Source of the DNA: Pseudomonas songnenensis
GTDB lineage: Bacteria > Pseudomonadota > Gammaproteobacteria > Pseudomonadales > Pseudomonadaceae
Assembly (NCBI RefSeq): GCF_003696315.1
Contig: NZ_RFFN01000010.1
Span: 20,486-84,485, forward strand
Direction: 5' to 3'
Length of the DNA stretch: 64,000 bases
A program made the translations under genes and the position numbers. Each line of letters starts with the position of its first letter. Position 1 is the first letter of the stretch. The notes under the pieces were generated by a model. The model was not told the origin of the DNA. It saw only the letters and a list, made by a program, of their open reading frames with translations, and ran no database searches. Of this stretch, positions 15,869-24,908 are shown one piece after another.

Positions 15869-16522
15869 CTAGCGTGTCGCGTGGTAGAGGCTCACCTGGC
15901 GAAACTCCGCAGGCTCCGCCAGATCTGGCCAGGTGCAGGCATCCAGCACGCCCAGGCGCCGATACAGCGGATGGGCGAAGTCCCGCACGCGGGAGTCGGC
16001 CACCAGTGCTTCCCGGCCGCGGCTGAGAAACTGGTCCAGCAGCGGCAGGTTGGCGCGGTCATAGAGCACGTCCGCGACGAGGATCAGATCGTAGCGATCC
16101 GCTTCGCCGAAGAAGTCCCGCGAATAGCGTAGCTCGACCCCGTTGAGCGCGGCGTTTGCCCGGCAGGCCGCGAGCGCTAGCGGGTCCAGGTCGCAGGCCA
16201 CCACCTCGGCGGCGCCTGCCTTGGCCGCGGCGATGGCGGCGACGCCGGAACCCGTGCCGAAATCCAGCACGCGCTTGCCACGCACCCACTCCGGGCGTTC
16301 GGCCAGCCAGCGGGCCAGGACCAGCCCGCTGGCCCAGCAGAAGCACCAATAGGGTGGCTCGTCGAGAATGCGCCGGGTTTCCTCGGTGCTGAAGGCGCGA
16401 TCCATGTTGGCCGCATCGATCAGCCAGAGACGCAGCTCGGTGTCCGGCAGCGTTTCGGCGACCAGGCGGGCATCGCCCAGTAGTTCGTGCAGCGCGGCCT
16501 GCAGCTGCGCCGGTGCGCTCAC
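15869..16522 (-). CDS. SAM-dependent methyltransferase (METTL20/PrmA-like)
   Basis: A 217-residue class I methyltransferase. Motif I is [19 protein letters not shown], followed by [18 protein letters not shown] and [41 protein letters not shown] before the core resembles METTL20-type lysine methyltransferases (W/FPxW-A-S/G), some of which modify ETF-beta. It starts with GTG, and GTGA overlaps the stop of the lipoprotein gene. The substrate is not determinable; a protein lysine is the best guess. Confidence 0.8.
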   Translation of the reverse strand: MSAPAQLQAALHELLGDARLVAETLPDTELRLWLIDAANMDRAFSTEETRRILDEPPYWCFCWASGLVLARWLAERPEWVRGKRVLDFGTGSGVAAIAAAKAGAAEVVACDLDPLALAACRANAALNGVELRYSRDFFGEADRYDLILVADVLYDRANLPLLDQFLSRGREALVADSRVRDFAHPLYRRLGVLDACTWPDLAEPAEFRQVSLYHATR

Positions 16523-16944
16523 GGTGCCGGAACCAGCTGCAGCGGTCCGAGCGCCTGGCTGGCGGCGCTCGATATGGTGCGCGGCGGCAGGCGCATGATC
16601 AGCTGGCCGGCCCGTGTGACGCGGCCGCGTAGCTCGACGCGCTGGCCGGCCGGGAAGGCGTCGGGGTTGAACTGGAGGATGAACGGCAGCTCACCGTCGC
16701 GGCCCTTGAGCTGCACGTTGCTGAGCAGGCGGTCGGGCTGGTCGCGACGATCGACCTCCAAGAGGGCCAGCTCCACGTCGCTGCCAGCCGGTGCGCCGAT
16801 CAGGCTGCCGCTCAGTTCGTTGAGCAGCTTGGAATGGGGGGCGGTGCTCAGCTCGACGGGGGCTGTCGGCGGTTCGCTGGGTTGGCTGCCGCAGCCGGCG
16901 AGCAGCGTCAGCAGGGCGGGCAGAGCGAGAAAACGTGATGGCAC
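16519..16944 (-). CDS. YbaY-family lipoprotein
   Basis: A 141-residue lipoprotein. The lipobox is LLAGC after a short signal ([14 protein letters not shown]), then [10 protein letters not shown]. The soluble domain shows [24 protein letters not shown] and [23 protein letters not shown], the YbaY/YscW pattern of a small beta sandwich. The start is a GTG at 16944 with a strong AGGAGG; an in-frame ATG at 17097 would place about 50 unrelated residues before the signal peptide. Function unknown; overlaps the methyltransferase gene. Confidence 0.82.
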   Translation of the reverse strand: MPSRFLALPALLTLLAGCGSQPSEPPTAPVELSTAPHSKLLNELSGSLIGAPAGSDVELALLEVDRRDQPDRLLSNVQLKGRDGELPFILQFNPDAFPAGQRVELRGRVTRAGQLIMRLPPRTISSAASQALGPLQLVPAP

Positions 16945-17056
16945 GGACGGCCTCCTGAACGGCGATTGCGGGCTTGTATAGCAGCAAAGCCGTCGCCTTG
17001 TCTTGCCGGTCGGATGCGCTACCATGGCCGTCCGACGTACGACCGATTCCAGCCCC

Positions 17057-17524
17057 ATGCATTGTCCCTTCTGCGGTGCCCACGACACCAAGGTCATCGA
17101 TTCCCGCCTGGTCGCCGAGGGCGATCAGGTGCGCCGCCGCCGCGAGTGCCTGGCCTGTGGCGAGCGCTTCACCACCTTCGAAACCGCCGAGCTGGTGATG
17201 CCGCGACTGATCAAATCCGACGGCAGCCGCCAGCCGTTCGACGAGCAGAAGCTGCGCGCCGGCATGCAGCGTGCGCTGGAGAAGCGTCCGGTCAGCGTCG
17301 AGCGTCTGGAAGCTGCGATCGCCCATATCAAGCATCAGCTGCGCGCCACCGGCGAGCGCGAAATCAAGTCGCGGGTGCTCGGCGAGCTGGTGATGGCCGA
17401 GTTGCAGAAGCTCGACGAGGTCGCCTATATCCGCTTCGCCTCGGTCTACCGCCGCTTCCAGGACCTCAACGAGTTCCGCGAGGAAATCGAGCGGCTGTCC
17501 CGCGAGCCGGCCAAGCCCGAATGA
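17057..17524 (+). CDS. nrdR: Transcriptional repressor NrdR
   Basis: A 155-residue ribonucleotide reductase repressor. The zinc ribbon is MHCPFC...CLACGERF (two CxxC pairs within 36 residues) with RRRREC between; an ATP-cone domain follows ([20 protein letters not shown]). It senses dATP/ATP and binds NrdR boxes at nrd promoters. It is the first gene of the riboflavin block, and its TGA overlaps the ribD start. Confidence 0.97.
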   Translation: MHCPFCGAHDTKVIDSRLVAEGDQVRRRRECLACGERFTTFETAELVMPRLIKSDGSRQPFDEQKLRAGMQRALEKRPVSVERLEAAIAHIKHQLRATGEREIKSRVLGELVMAELQKLDEVAYIRFASVYRRFQDLNEFREEIERLSREPAKPE

Positions 17525-18621
17525 CGGCCGATCACGCCTGGATGGCACGGGCGCTGCAGTTGGCGCGCAAGGGGCTTTATTCGACCCATCCGAACCCGCG
17601 GGTCGGTTGCGTCATCGTCGCCGATGGCGAACTGGTCGGCGAAGGCTGGCACGTGCGCGCCGGCGAGCCGCATGCCGAGGTCCATGCGCTGCGCCAGGCC
17701 GGCGAGCGCGCCCGCGGTGCCACCGCCTACGTCACCCTCGAACCCTGCAGCCATTACGGGCGCACGCCGCCCTGTGCCGAAGCGCTGGTCAAGGCCGGGG
17801 TCGGGCGGGTGGTGGCGGCCATGCAGGACCCCAATCCGCAGGTCGCCGGGAACGGTCTGGAGCTGCTGCGCAGCGCCGGTATCGAAGTTGCCTGCGGCGT
17901 GCTGGAAGGCGAGGCGCGGGAACTCAATGCGGGCTTTATCAAGCGCATGGAAAGCGGTCTGCCATACGTGCGCGCCAAACTGGCCATGAGCCTGGACGGG
18001 CGCACGGCGATGGCCAGCGGCGAGAGCCAGTGGATCACCGGCCCGGCGGCGCGTGCCGAGGTGCAGCGCCTGCGCGCCCGCTCCAGCGTGGTGCTGACCG
18101 GCGCCGACACCGTGCTGATGGACGCCGCGCGGCTGACCGTGCGTGGCGATGAACTGGGGCTGGAGGCGGAAACCACCGCGCTGGCGCTGCAGCGCCCGCC
18201 GCTGCGGGTGCTGGTCGATGGTCGGCTGCGCGTGCCGCTGGATGCGCCGTTCTTTCAGGCTGGTCCGGCGCTGGTCGCGACCACTGTCGCTGGCCATGAG
18301 GGTGCGTTCGCTGGCGCGGGGCATGAGCTGCTGGTGCTGGGCCGGGAACGGGTCGATCTGGCTGCGTTGTTGCGTGAGCTGGCCGCTCGTGGCGCCAACG
18401 AGGTGCTGGTCGAGGCCGGGCCGCGGCTGGTCGGTGCGTTCGCCAGCCTCGGCCTGATCGACGAATACCAGGTGTTCATGGCGGCCAAGTTTCTCGGCTC
18501 CTCGGCGCGGCCGCTGCTGGAGCTTCCGCTCGAGCGCATGAGCGAGGCGCGCGAGCTGAAGATCGTCGACATCCGGGCGGTGGGTGGCGACTGGAAGATC
18601 GTGGCGCGCCCGGCCAACTGA
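17521..18621 (+). CDS. ribD: Riboflavin biosynthesis deaminase/reductase RibD
   Basis: A 366-residue bifunctional enzyme. Residues 1-145 are the deaminase: HAEVHAL is the zinc-binding/catalytic HAE and [16 protein letters not shown] gives the two Cys ligands. Residues 146-366 are the NADPH reductase ([41 protein letters not shown]). It performs the second and third steps of riboflavin synthesis. The ATG overlaps the nrdR stop. The FMN riboswitch lies after this gene, so ribD itself is not under it. Confidence 0.97.
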   Translation: MTADHAWMARALQLARKGLYSTHPNPRVGCVIVADGELVGEGWHVRAGEPHAEVHALRQAGERARGATAYVTLEPCSHYGRTPPCAEALVKAGVGRVVAAMQDPNPQVAGNGLELLRSAGIEVACGVLEGEARELNAGFIKRMESGLPYVRAKLAMSLDGRTAMASGESQWITGPAARAEVQRLRARSSVVLTGADTVLMDAARLTVRGDELGLEAETTALALQRPPLRVLVDGRLRVPLDAPFFQAGPALVATTVAGHEGAFAGAGHELLVLGRERVDLAALLRELAARGANEVLVEAGPRLVGAFASLGLIDEYQVFMAAKFLGSSARPLLELPLERMSEARELKIVDIRAVGGDWKIVARPAN

Positions 18622-18749
18622 TCGGCAACCCGTGCCTGCGGTGGCCGCCGATAGCCTGCGTCTTGCATTCAGATAGCTGCTACCGGGCGATAACGGGCTG
18701 CCCCGCGTCGCTATTTGTGTTAAAAACGCTGCCGGGCCGCAAACGGCCC

Positions 18750-19019
18750 AACGTTCTCAGGGCGGGGTGCGATTCCCCACCGGCGGTAATGGCGCAATTA
18801 CAAGGATGAAAGCGTAGCGAGCGCTGAGCAGGCAAGGCGTGATTCGACGAGAAGGCGGAGTTTACCTTGGTAAATGAGCACTTCGAGGAGGAGCACAACG
18901 CAGCATGCTCTGCGCGCAGTAGCTTTCAATCGCGTCTAGCCCGCGAGCGCTTGCTTCGGCAAGGTCAGCAGACCCGGTGTGATTCCGGGGCCGACGGTAT
19001 AGTCCGGATGAGAGAGAGC
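18750..19019 (+). ncRNA. FMN riboswitch (RFN element) with long insert
   Basis: Conserved core blocks are present in order: TTCTCAGGGCGGGG and GATTCCCCACCGGCGGTAAT (18753-18790), AGCCCGCGAGCGC (about 18939-18951), GTCAGCAGACCCGGTG-TGATTCCGGGGCCGAC (about 18965-18995) and GGTATAGTCCGGATG (to about 19010). It senses FMN and should repress ribC-ribBA-ribH. The variable arm between 18790 and 18938 is about 150 nt, much larger than the usual short stem, and is itself structured (GAAAGC at 18808 pairs with GCTTTC at 18922). Confidence 0.95.
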
Positions 19020-19032
19020 GGGATATTCCGAT

Positions 19033-19051
19033 GGGCGCCGTCCGTGCGCCC
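19033..19051 (+). promoter_or_regulatory. Expression-platform hairpin after the FMN riboswitch
   Basis: GGGCGC-CGTCCGT-GCGCCC, extendable by a T-G and an A-T pair. It follows the RFN core by about 14 nt and has no U-run, so it may be an anti-structure rather than a true terminator. A second hairpin, CCTGTTTTT/AAAAACAGG, lies at 19080-19098. Confidence 0.55.
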
Positions 19052-19108
19052 GTCATGCATCCCTATCGATCCGTAGCGCCCTGTTTTTCAAAAACAGGAG
19101 TTCGTCGT

Positions 19109-19159
19109 ATGCAGCGTTTTATCCGCCTTCCACGGGAGGCCACATGTTCACCGGAATAA
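19109..19159 (+). CDS. Possible 16-residue leader ORF overlapping ribC
   Basis: ATG at 19109 with AGGAG nine bases upstream encodes MQRFIRLPREATCSPE and stops at 19159, 16 bases inside ribC in another frame. The AGGAG lies in the 3' arm of the A/T-rich hairpin at 19080-19098. It could couple ribC translation to a leader or be chance; there is no conservation evidence here. Confidence 0.3.
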   Translation: MQRFIRLPREATCSPE

Positions 19160-19806
19160 TCGAAGCCATCGGCACCATTCGTGCGCTCACGCCCAAGGGC
19201 GGCGACGTCCGCGTGCTGGTCGACACCGGCAAGCTGGATCTGGGCGATGTCAAACTGGGCGACAGCATCGCCGTCAACGGCGTCTGCCTGACGGCGGTGG
19301 AGCTGCCGGGCAACGGCTTCTGGGCCGACGTCAGCCGCGAAACCCTGGCGCGCACCGCCTTCATCGATCTCAAGGCCGGCAGCCGGGTCAACCTGGAAAA
19401 GGCCCTGACCCCCACCAGCCGCCTCGGTGGCCATCTGGTCAGCGGCCACGTCGACGGTGTCGGCGAGGTCGTCTCCCGGGAAGATAACGCCCGCGCCGTG
19501 CAGTTCCGCATCCGGGCCCCGCGCGAGCTGGCCAAGTACATTGCGCTGAAGGGATCGATCACCGTCGACGGCACCAGCCTCACGGTCAATGCGGTCAATG
19601 GCGCCGAATTCGAGCTGACCATCGTGCCGCACACCCTCGGCGAAACCATCATGGCCGACTACCGCCCCGGGCGGCAGGTGAACCTGGAGGTCGACCTGCT
19701 GGCGCGCTACCTGGAGCGCCTGATGATGGGCGACAAGGCCGCCGAACCCAAGGCCTCGGGGCTCACCGAAGGTTTTCTCGCCGAGCACGGCTACCTGAAG
19801 AATTGA
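19144..19806 (+). CDS. ribC: Riboflavin synthase, alpha subunit
   Basis: A 220-residue enzyme that dismutates two 6,7-dimethyl-8-ribityllumazine molecules to riboflavin. It has the two-barrel repeat: MFTGIIEAIG...DSIAVNGVCLTAVEL...FWADVSRETL in the first half, and GHLVSGHVDGVGEV...GSITVDGTSLTVNAV in the second. GGGAGG sits 4 nt before the ATG. It is the first gene behind the FMN riboswitch; ribBA follows by 11 bp. The gene is called ribE in some organisms. Confidence 0.97.
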   Translation: MFTGIIEAIGTIRALTPKGGDVRVLVDTGKLDLGDVKLGDSIAVNGVCLTAVELPGNGFWADVSRETLARTAFIDLKAGSRVNLEKALTPTSRLGGHLVSGHVDGVGEVVSREDNARAVQFRIRAPRELAKYIALKGSITVDGTSLTVNAVNGAEFELTIVPHTLGETIMADYRPGRQVNLEVDLLARYLERLMMGDKAAEPKASGLTEGFLAEHGYLKN

Positions 19807-19817
19807 GGAGACGCCCG

Positions 19818-20897
19818 ATGGCGCTCAATACCGCTGAAGAACTGATCGAAGACATCCGCGCCGGCAAGATGGTCATCCTCATGGATGACGAGGACCGCGA
19901 GAACGAGGGCGACATCATCGTCGCCTCCGAGTGCGTCACCGCCGAGCACATCAACTTCATGGCGCGCTTCGCCCGCGGCCTGATCTGCATGCCGATGACC
20001 CGCGAGCGCTGCGAACTGCTCAAGCTGCCGCTGATGGCGCCGCGCAATGGTTCCGGTTTCGGCACCAAGTTCACCGTCTCCATCGAGGCCGCCGAAGGGG
20101 TGACCACCGGCATTTCCGCGGCCGACCGCGCGCGTACCGTGCAGGCCGCGGTGGCGAAGAACGCCAAGTCTGAGGACATCGTCAGCCCGGGCCACATCTT
20201 TCCGCTGATGGCGCAACCGGGCGGCGTGCTGGCGCGTGCCGGCCACACCGAGGCTGCCTGTGACCTGGCGCGCATGGCCGGGTTCGAGGCCAGCGGTGTC
20301 ATCTGCGAAATCATGAATGACGACGGCACCATGGCGCGCCGTCCTGAGCTGGAAGTCTTCGCCGAGCAGCACGGGCTGAAGATCGGCACCATCGCCGACC
20401 TGATCCACTACCGCATGATCCACGAGCGCACCGTGGAGCGGGTTTCCGAGCAGCCGCTGGAAACCGAGCTGGGTCAGTTCAACCTGGTCACCTACCGCGA
20501 CGGCGTCGAGGACACCGTGCACATGGCACTGACCCGAGGTGAAATCTCCCCGGAAGAACCCACGCTGGTGCGCGTGCACAACATGGAGCCGCTGCGTGAT
20601 CTGCTGCTGGTCACCGTGCCGGGTCGCTGGAGCCTGCGTGCTGCGATGAGCGAAGTGGCCAAGGCCGGCAAGGGCGTTGTGCTGCTGCTCGGCAACCCGC
20701 TGACCGGCCCGCAGTTGCTGGCGCAGCTGACCCGCCAGCAGCCGCCGACCCCGGCGACCTACAGCACCGTCGGTGCCGGTTCGCAGATCCTGCGTGATCT
20801 TGGTGTACGCAAGATGCGCCTGATGAGCGCGCCGATGAAGTTCAACGCGATATCCGGCTTTGATCTGGAAGTTGTAGAATACCTCCCGGCCGAATAA
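19818..20897 (+). CDS. ribB: RibBA with degenerate GTP cyclohydrolase II domain
   Basis: A 359-residue protein. Residues 1-205 are 3,4-dihydroxy-2-butanone-4-phosphate synthase: MDDEDRENEGDII, GVTTGISAADRA and HIFPLMAQPGGVLARAGHTE all intact. Residues 206-359 are a GTP cyclohydrolase II-like domain, but the zinc/catalytic motif HSECLTGD...CDCG is replaced by HNMEPLRDLLLVTVP, with no cysteines. The second activity is therefore probably lost; a complete RibA is encoded at 24291. The ATG at 19818 has GAGGAG upstream. Confidence 0.93.
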   Translation: MALNTAEELIEDIRAGKMVILMDDEDRENEGDIIVASECVTAEHINFMARFARGLICMPMTRERCELLKLPLMAPRNGSGFGTKFTVSIEAAEGVTTGISAADRARTVQAAVAKNAKSEDIVSPGHIFPLMAQPGGVLARAGHTEAACDLARMAGFEASGVICEIMNDDGTMARRPELEVFAEQHGLKIGTIADLIHYRMIHERTVERVSEQPLETELGQFNLVTYRDGVEDTVHMALTRGEISPEEPTLVRVHNMEPLRDLLLVTVPGRWSLRAAMSEVAKAGKGVVLLLGNPLTGPQLLAQLTRQQPPTPATYSTVGAGSQILRDLGVRKMRLMSAPMKFNAISGFDLEVVEYLPAE

Positions 20898-20902
20898 ATC
20901 AG

Positions 20903-20927
20903 AGGCGCCGCGCAGTCCGCGGCGCCT
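20903..20927 (+). terminator. Hairpin between ribBA and ribH
   Basis: AGGCGCCGCG / CGCGGCGCCT, a perfect 10-bp stem with a five-base loop, followed by TCGTTCTTT. A weak intrinsic terminator or attenuator inside the operon, 30 bp before ribH; partial read-through is expected. Confidence 0.65.
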
Positions 20928-20956
20928 TCGTTCTTTAAAGAGATGAGAAAGCACCC

Positions 20957-21433
20957 ATGCCCCTGAAGACCATCGAAGGAACCTTCATCGCCCCGCAGGG
21001 CAAATACGCCCTGGTCGTAGGCCGCTTCAACAGCTTCGTCGTCGAGAGCCTGGTCAGCGGCGCGGTCGACGCGCTGGTTCGCCACGGCGTCAGCGAAAAC
21101 GACATCACCATCATCCGCGCACCGGGTGCCTTCGAGATTCCACTGGTCGCGCAGAAGGTCGCCCAGCAGGGTGAATACGACGCCATCGTCGCCCTCGGCG
21201 CGGTCATCCGCGGCGGCACGCCGCACTTCGAATACGTTGCCGGCGAATGCACCAAGGGCCTGGCTCAGGTTTCCATGGAGTTCGGTGTGCCGGTCGCCTT
21301 TGGCGTGCTGACCGTCGATTCCATCGAACAGGCCATCGAGCGCTCCGGCACCAAGGCCGGTAACAAGGGCGCCGAAGCCGCACTCTCCGCACTGGAAATG
21401 GTGAGCCTGCTGTCGCAGCTGGAGGCGAAGTGA
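20957..21433 (+). CDS. ribH: 6,7-dimethyl-8-ribityllumazine synthase
   Basis: A 158-residue lumazine synthase. Substrate-binding motifs are [15 protein letters not shown] and [14 protein letters not shown] (with the catalytic His). It condenses the RibD/RibB products; RibC then uses its product. A hairpin sits just upstream and nusB follows with a GTG-TGA overlap. Confidence 0.97.
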   Translation: MPLKTIEGTFIAPQGKYALVVGRFNSFVVESLVSGAVDALVRHGVSENDITIIRAPGAFEIPLVAQKVAQQGEYDAIVALGAVIRGGTPHFEYVAGECTKGLAQVSMEFGVPVAFGVLTVDSIEQAIERSGTKAGNKGAEAALSALEMVSLLSQLEAK

Positions 21434-21915
21434 GCCTGAATCACGACGATAGCCAGGACGCTCCCCAGCCCAAGGCCAAGGGCAAGATCGCCACGCGCCG
21501 GGTTGCTCGCAGCCTGGCGATGCAGGCGCTGTATCAGTGGCACATGGCCGGTCAGAGCCTCAACGAAATCGAGGCGCAGTTCCGCGTCGACAACGATTTC
21601 TCCGGGGTGGACGGCAGCTACTTCCATGAGCTGCTGACCGGTGTCGCGCGCAGCAAGAGCGAAGTCGACGGTGCCATCGCGCCGAATCTCGACCGCCCGC
21701 TGGAGGAACTCGATCCGGTGGAGCTGGCGATTCTGCGGCTGTCCACCTACGAGCTGATGCAGCGCATCGACGTGCCTTATCGTGTGGTCATCAACGAAGG
21801 TATCGAGCTGGCCAAGGTCTACGGCGCCACCGACGGACACAAGTTCGTCAACGGCGTGCTGGACAAGCTGGCCCCCACGCTGCGCAGCGCCGAAGTGCGC
21901 AACCACAAGCGCTGA
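21430..21915 (+). CDS. nusB: Transcription antitermination factor NusB
   Basis: A 161-residue all-helical protein with [21 protein letters not shown] and [36 protein letters not shown] blocks. It works with NusE/S10 on boxA in rRNA antitermination. It starts with GTG overlapping the ribH stop; the ribH-nusB-thiL order is conserved in gammaproteobacteria. Confidence 0.97.
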   Translation: MSLNHDDSQDAPQPKAKGKIATRRVARSLAMQALYQWHMAGQSLNEIEAQFRVDNDFSGVDGSYFHELLTGVARSKSEVDGAIAPNLDRPLEELDPVELAILRLSTYELMQRIDVPYRVVINEGIELAKVYGATDGHKFVNGVLDKLAPTLRSAEVRNHKR

Positions 21916-21927
21916 GGGCCGCTCGCC

Positions 21928-22890
21928 TTGCTGGGTGAGTTCGAGCTGATCCGTCACTACTTCGCCGCCGCCGCTTGTGCCAGGGCCGGCGGCGAAGTCG
22001 TTCTCGGCATCGGCGACGATTGTGCCCTGCTGCAGATTCCCACCGGTGAACAGCTGGCCGTGTCCACCGACACCCTGGTCGCCGGGGTGCATTTCCCCGA
22101 TCCCTGCGATCCGTTCCTGCTCGGCCAGCGCGCCCTGGCCGTCGCCGCCAGCGACCTGGCCGGCATGGGCGCCACACCCATCGGCTTCACCCTTGCCGTG
22201 AGCCTGCCGAACGGCGATCCGCTGTGGCTCGCCGAGTTCGCCCGCGGACTGGATGCCATGGCGCTCGACTGCAGCCTGCGTCTGATTGGCGGCGATACCA
22301 CCCGTGGCCCGCTGAGCCTGACCGTCACCGTGTTCGGCCGCGTGCCGTCCGGGCAGGCGCTGGTTCGGTCCGGCGCGCAGGTCGGCGATCTGCTCTGCGT
22401 CGGCGGTGTGCTGGGCGAGGCAGCCGGCGCGTTGCCGCTGGTGTTGCGGCAGGCCGAAGCCGATGCGGATGTCGCCGAACACCTGTTGGCGCGTTACTGG
22501 TCGCCGCAACCGCAGCTGGCCTTGGGCGAGGTGCTACGAGGCAAGGCCACGGCGGCGCTGGATATCTCCGACGGTCTGCTGGCTGACTGCGGGCATATTG
22601 CCAAGGCATCAGGCGTCGCGCTGCAGATCGAGCGTGATCGGCTGCCGTTGTCCGAGCCGCTGCGCCGTTTCGCCGGCGACGCCGAAGCGCTGCGTTGCGC
22701 GCTGGCTGGCGGCGACGACTACCTGCTGGCCTTCACCCTGCCGCCTGCCGAGCTGGCGCCGCTGCAGGCTGCCGGCTGGCCGGTGCAGGTCATCGGCCGG
22801 GTGTGGGCAGGGGAGGGTGTTCAGCTGATCGATGCAGCGGGCAACGAAGTGCCCGTCTCCGAGCGCGGCTACAACCATTTCAATGCGTAA
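21928..22890 (+). CDS. thiL: Thiamine-monophosphate kinase
   Basis: A 320-residue kinase making thiamine pyrophosphate from the monophosphate. Motifs: GIGDDCALL (metal/ATP), STDTLVAGVHF, LAVAASDLAGMGATP and LDISDGLLADCGHI. The start is a TTG at 21928 with GAGGGC upstream, giving LLGEFELIRHYF, which fits the family; no ATG lies nearby in frame. Confidence 0.95.
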   Translation: MLGEFELIRHYFAAAACARAGGEVVLGIGDDCALLQIPTGEQLAVSTDTLVAGVHFPDPCDPFLLGQRALAVAASDLAGMGATPIGFTLAVSLPNGDPLWLAEFARGLDAMALDCSLRLIGGDTTRGPLSLTVTVFGRVPSGQALVRSGAQVGDLLCVGGVLGEAAGALPLVLRQAEADADVAEHLLARYWSPQPQLALGEVLRGKATAALDISDGLLADCGHIAKASGVALQIERDRLPLSEPLRRFAGDAEALRCALAGGDDYLLAFTLPPAELAPLQAAGWPVQVIGRVWAGEGVQLIDAAGNEVPVSERGYNHFNA

Positions 22891-22941
22891 GCGCCGCTGC
22901 GAGAGCAGCCGCTTGCCTCCGACCCGATAAGGAACGCTGTT

Positions 22942-23439
22942 TTGACTGATACCTCGCCGGTCGCGGCCAAGCCGCAAACCCTGGTCTGGTCCAATCCCTG
23001 GCACAACCTGGCGTTCGGCTTCGGCTCCGGGCTGATGCCCAAGGCACCGGGAACCTGGGGTTCGCTGGTAGCGCTGCCGTTCGTGCCGCTGTGGCAACTG
23101 CTGCCAGGCTGGGGTTATCTGCTGATGCTCGGCCTGACCATGCTGTTCGGCGTCTGGCTGTGCGGCAAGGTGGCGCGCGAACTCGGTGTGCACGACCACG
23201 AAGGCATCGTCTGGGACGAATTTGTCGGTATCTGGATCACCTTCTGGCTGGTCCCGGAAGGCTGGTACTGGATGCTGCTCGGGTTCGTCATCTTCCGCGT
23301 GATGGACATCGCCAAACCCTGGCCGATCAGCTGGGTCGATCGGCATATCCACGGCGGGGTGGGCATCATGCTCGACGATATCCTCGCCGGGGTTGCTGCC
23401 TGGGCGGTCATGCAGGGGCTGGTGGCACTGCTGGTTTGA
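22942..23439 (+). CDS. pgpA: Phosphatidylglycerophosphatase A
   Basis: A 165-residue inner-membrane phosphatase for phosphatidylglycerol synthesis. GFGSGLMPKAPGTWGSLVALP and WDEFVGIWITFW are the PgpA signatures; three to four hydrophobic stretches follow. The start is a TTG with AAGGAACG upstream. thiL-pgpA is a conserved pair. Confidence 0.95.
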   Translation: MTDTSPVAAKPQTLVWSNPWHNLAFGFGSGLMPKAPGTWGSLVALPFVPLWQLLPGWGYLLMLGLTMLFGVWLCGKVARELGVHDHEGIVWDEFVGIWITFWLVPEGWYWMLLGFVIFRVMDIAKPWPISWVDRHIHGGVGIMLDDILAGVAAWAVMQGLVALLV

Positions 23440-23525
23440 TTGTGCGGCCGGTCGCTGCAGCGTGCCGGTTGTTAATGGATGATCGGTCGTTCCGGCCCGG
23501 ACGGCCTGGTTTCGAGGAAATAGCC

Positions 23526-24173
23526 ATGCGTAGCATCCCCATTCTGTTCGCCAGCCTGTTGCTGCTGCCTGCGCTGGCGCAGGCCGCGTCCATGGTGCAG
23601 GTGGTCGGGCTGTTTCCGGGAGCTGCGGTGGTCAATGTCGACGGCCAGCGCAAGCTGGTCAAGGTCGGGCAGACGGGCCCAGGCGGCGTTCAGGTAGTCA
23701 GTGCCGATGCCAGCGGCGCGGTACTGCGGGTCGATGGCGTCGAACGTCACTACAACCTGAGCCGCGAATACAGCGGCGCCTACGCCACACCAAGCAAGAC
23801 CCAACTGAGCGTGGCCAAGGGCACCGGCGGCCATTACTGGATCGCCGGCGCGATCAATGGCCAGCCGATCCAGTTTCTCGTCGATACCGGCGCTACCTCG
23901 GTGGCGATCAACGAACATCAGGCGCGCCGGCTGGGCATCGACTACCGGGTCAACGGCCGGCCGATGGTGGTGAGCACCGCCAGCGGTACCGCCAAGGCCT
24001 GGCGCGTTCATCTCAACAGCGTGAAGGTCGGGGCGATCGAGGTGATCGGCGTGGAAGCGGTAGTCGTCGAGGGCGGCTCGCCCACCGACGCGCTGCTTGG
24101 CATGAGCTTTCTCGGTCGCGTCAGCTGGCGCGAGGAGCAGGGCGTGCTGGTGCTGGAGTCGAAGACATCCTAG
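23526..24173 (+). CDS. Retropepsin-like aspartic protease (clan AA)
   Basis: A 215-residue exported protein with signal peptide (SIPILFASLLLLPALAQA). After an N-terminal domain (VQVVGLFPGAAVVNVDGQRKLV), residues about 95-215 form a single retropepsin-like domain. It has the active-site FLVDTGATSVAI and the downstream hydrophobic-Gly motif ALLGMSFLGRV, so it would dimerise to form one active site. GAGGAAATAGCC precedes the ATG; longer readings run antisense to shadows of pgpA. Substrate unknown. Confidence 0.85.
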   Translation: MRSIPILFASLLLLPALAQAASMVQVVGLFPGAAVVNVDGQRKLVKVGQTGPGGVQVVSADASGAVLRVDGVERHYNLSREYSGAYATPSKTQLSVAKGTGGHYWIAGAINGQPIQFLVDTGATSVAINEHQARRLGIDYRVNGRPMVVSTASGTAKAWRVHLNSVKVGAIEVIGVEAVVVEGGSPTDALLGMSFLGRVSWREEQGVLVLESKTS

Positions 24174-24253
24174 CAACCGCCAGGCTCGCTGAGCGGCACA
24201 ATTGGCACTTTCGCCGGCAAAACTCTCCGGCCTGATTCGCCGTTTGTTGGTGT

Positions 24254-24259
24254 TACAAT
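24254..24259 (+). promoter_or_regulatory. Probable -10 element of ribA
   Basis: TACAAT, 32 bp before the GTG start of ribA; the -35 is weak (CCTGAT, 17 bp upstream). If real, it gives ribA its own promoter, away from the FMN riboswitch. Confidence 0.4.
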
Positions 24260-24290
24260 GTCCGCTTTTCTGCCTCTGGGACTTCCGCCC

Positions 24291-24908
24291 GTGTCTGTCG
24301 TGTTCGTCGCCGCTTCCCAACTGCCGACGCCGTTCGGTGTGTTCACCATGCATGGTTTTCTCGACCAGGACACTGGCAAGGAGCATGTCGCGCTGACGTT
24401 GGGCGATGTGGCCGATGGCAAGCCGGTGCTGGGCCGTCTGCATTCCGAGTGCCTGACCGGCGATGCGTTGTTCAGTCTGCGCTGTGACTGCGGCTTCCAG
24501 CTGGAAGCGGCACTGCGCGCGATTGCCGACGAGGGCCGCGGCGTGCTGCTCTATCTGCGCCAGGAAGGCCGCGGCATCGGCCTGCTGAACAAGATCCGTG
24601 CCTACGAGCTGCAGGACGCCGGCGCCGATACCGTCGAGGCCAACGAGCGCCTGGGCTTCGCGCCGGACATGCGCGACTACGGCATCTGCCTGCCGATGCT
24701 CGAGCATCTCGGCATCGCCGAAATCAAGCTGATGACCAACAACCCGCGCAAGGTCAAGGCGCTGCAGGGCTTCGGCATTCGCGTCGCCGAGCGCAAGCCG
24801 TTGCAGATCGCGCACAACCCTTACAACCGCAACTACCTCGCCACCAAGGCCGGCAAGCTCGGCCACATGCTCGGCGAGATCCACCAGGGCGAAGCCGAAC
24901 AGTCGTGA
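24291..24908 (+). CDS. ribA: GTP cyclohydrolase II
   Basis: A 205-residue enzyme for the first committed step of riboflavin synthesis. [19 protein letters not shown] supplies the three Cys zinc ligands; [21 protein letters not shown] carries the catalytic Arg/Tyr segment. The GTG at 24291 gives [22 protein letters not shown], the length and start expected from pseudomonads. An ATG at 24258 would overlap the TACAAT element and is less likely. It supplies the activity missing from the RibBA fusion. The GTG of the next gene overlaps its end. Confidence 0.95.
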   Translation: MSVVFVAASQLPTPFGVFTMHGFLDQDTGKEHVALTLGDVADGKPVLGRLHSECLTGDALFSLRCDCGFQLEAALRAIADEGRGVLLYLRQEGRGIGLLNKIRAYELQDAGADTVEANERLGFAPDMRDYGICLPMLEHLGIAEIKLMTNNPRKVKALQGFGIRVAERKPLQIAHNPYNRNYLATKAGKLGHMLGEIHQGEAEQS

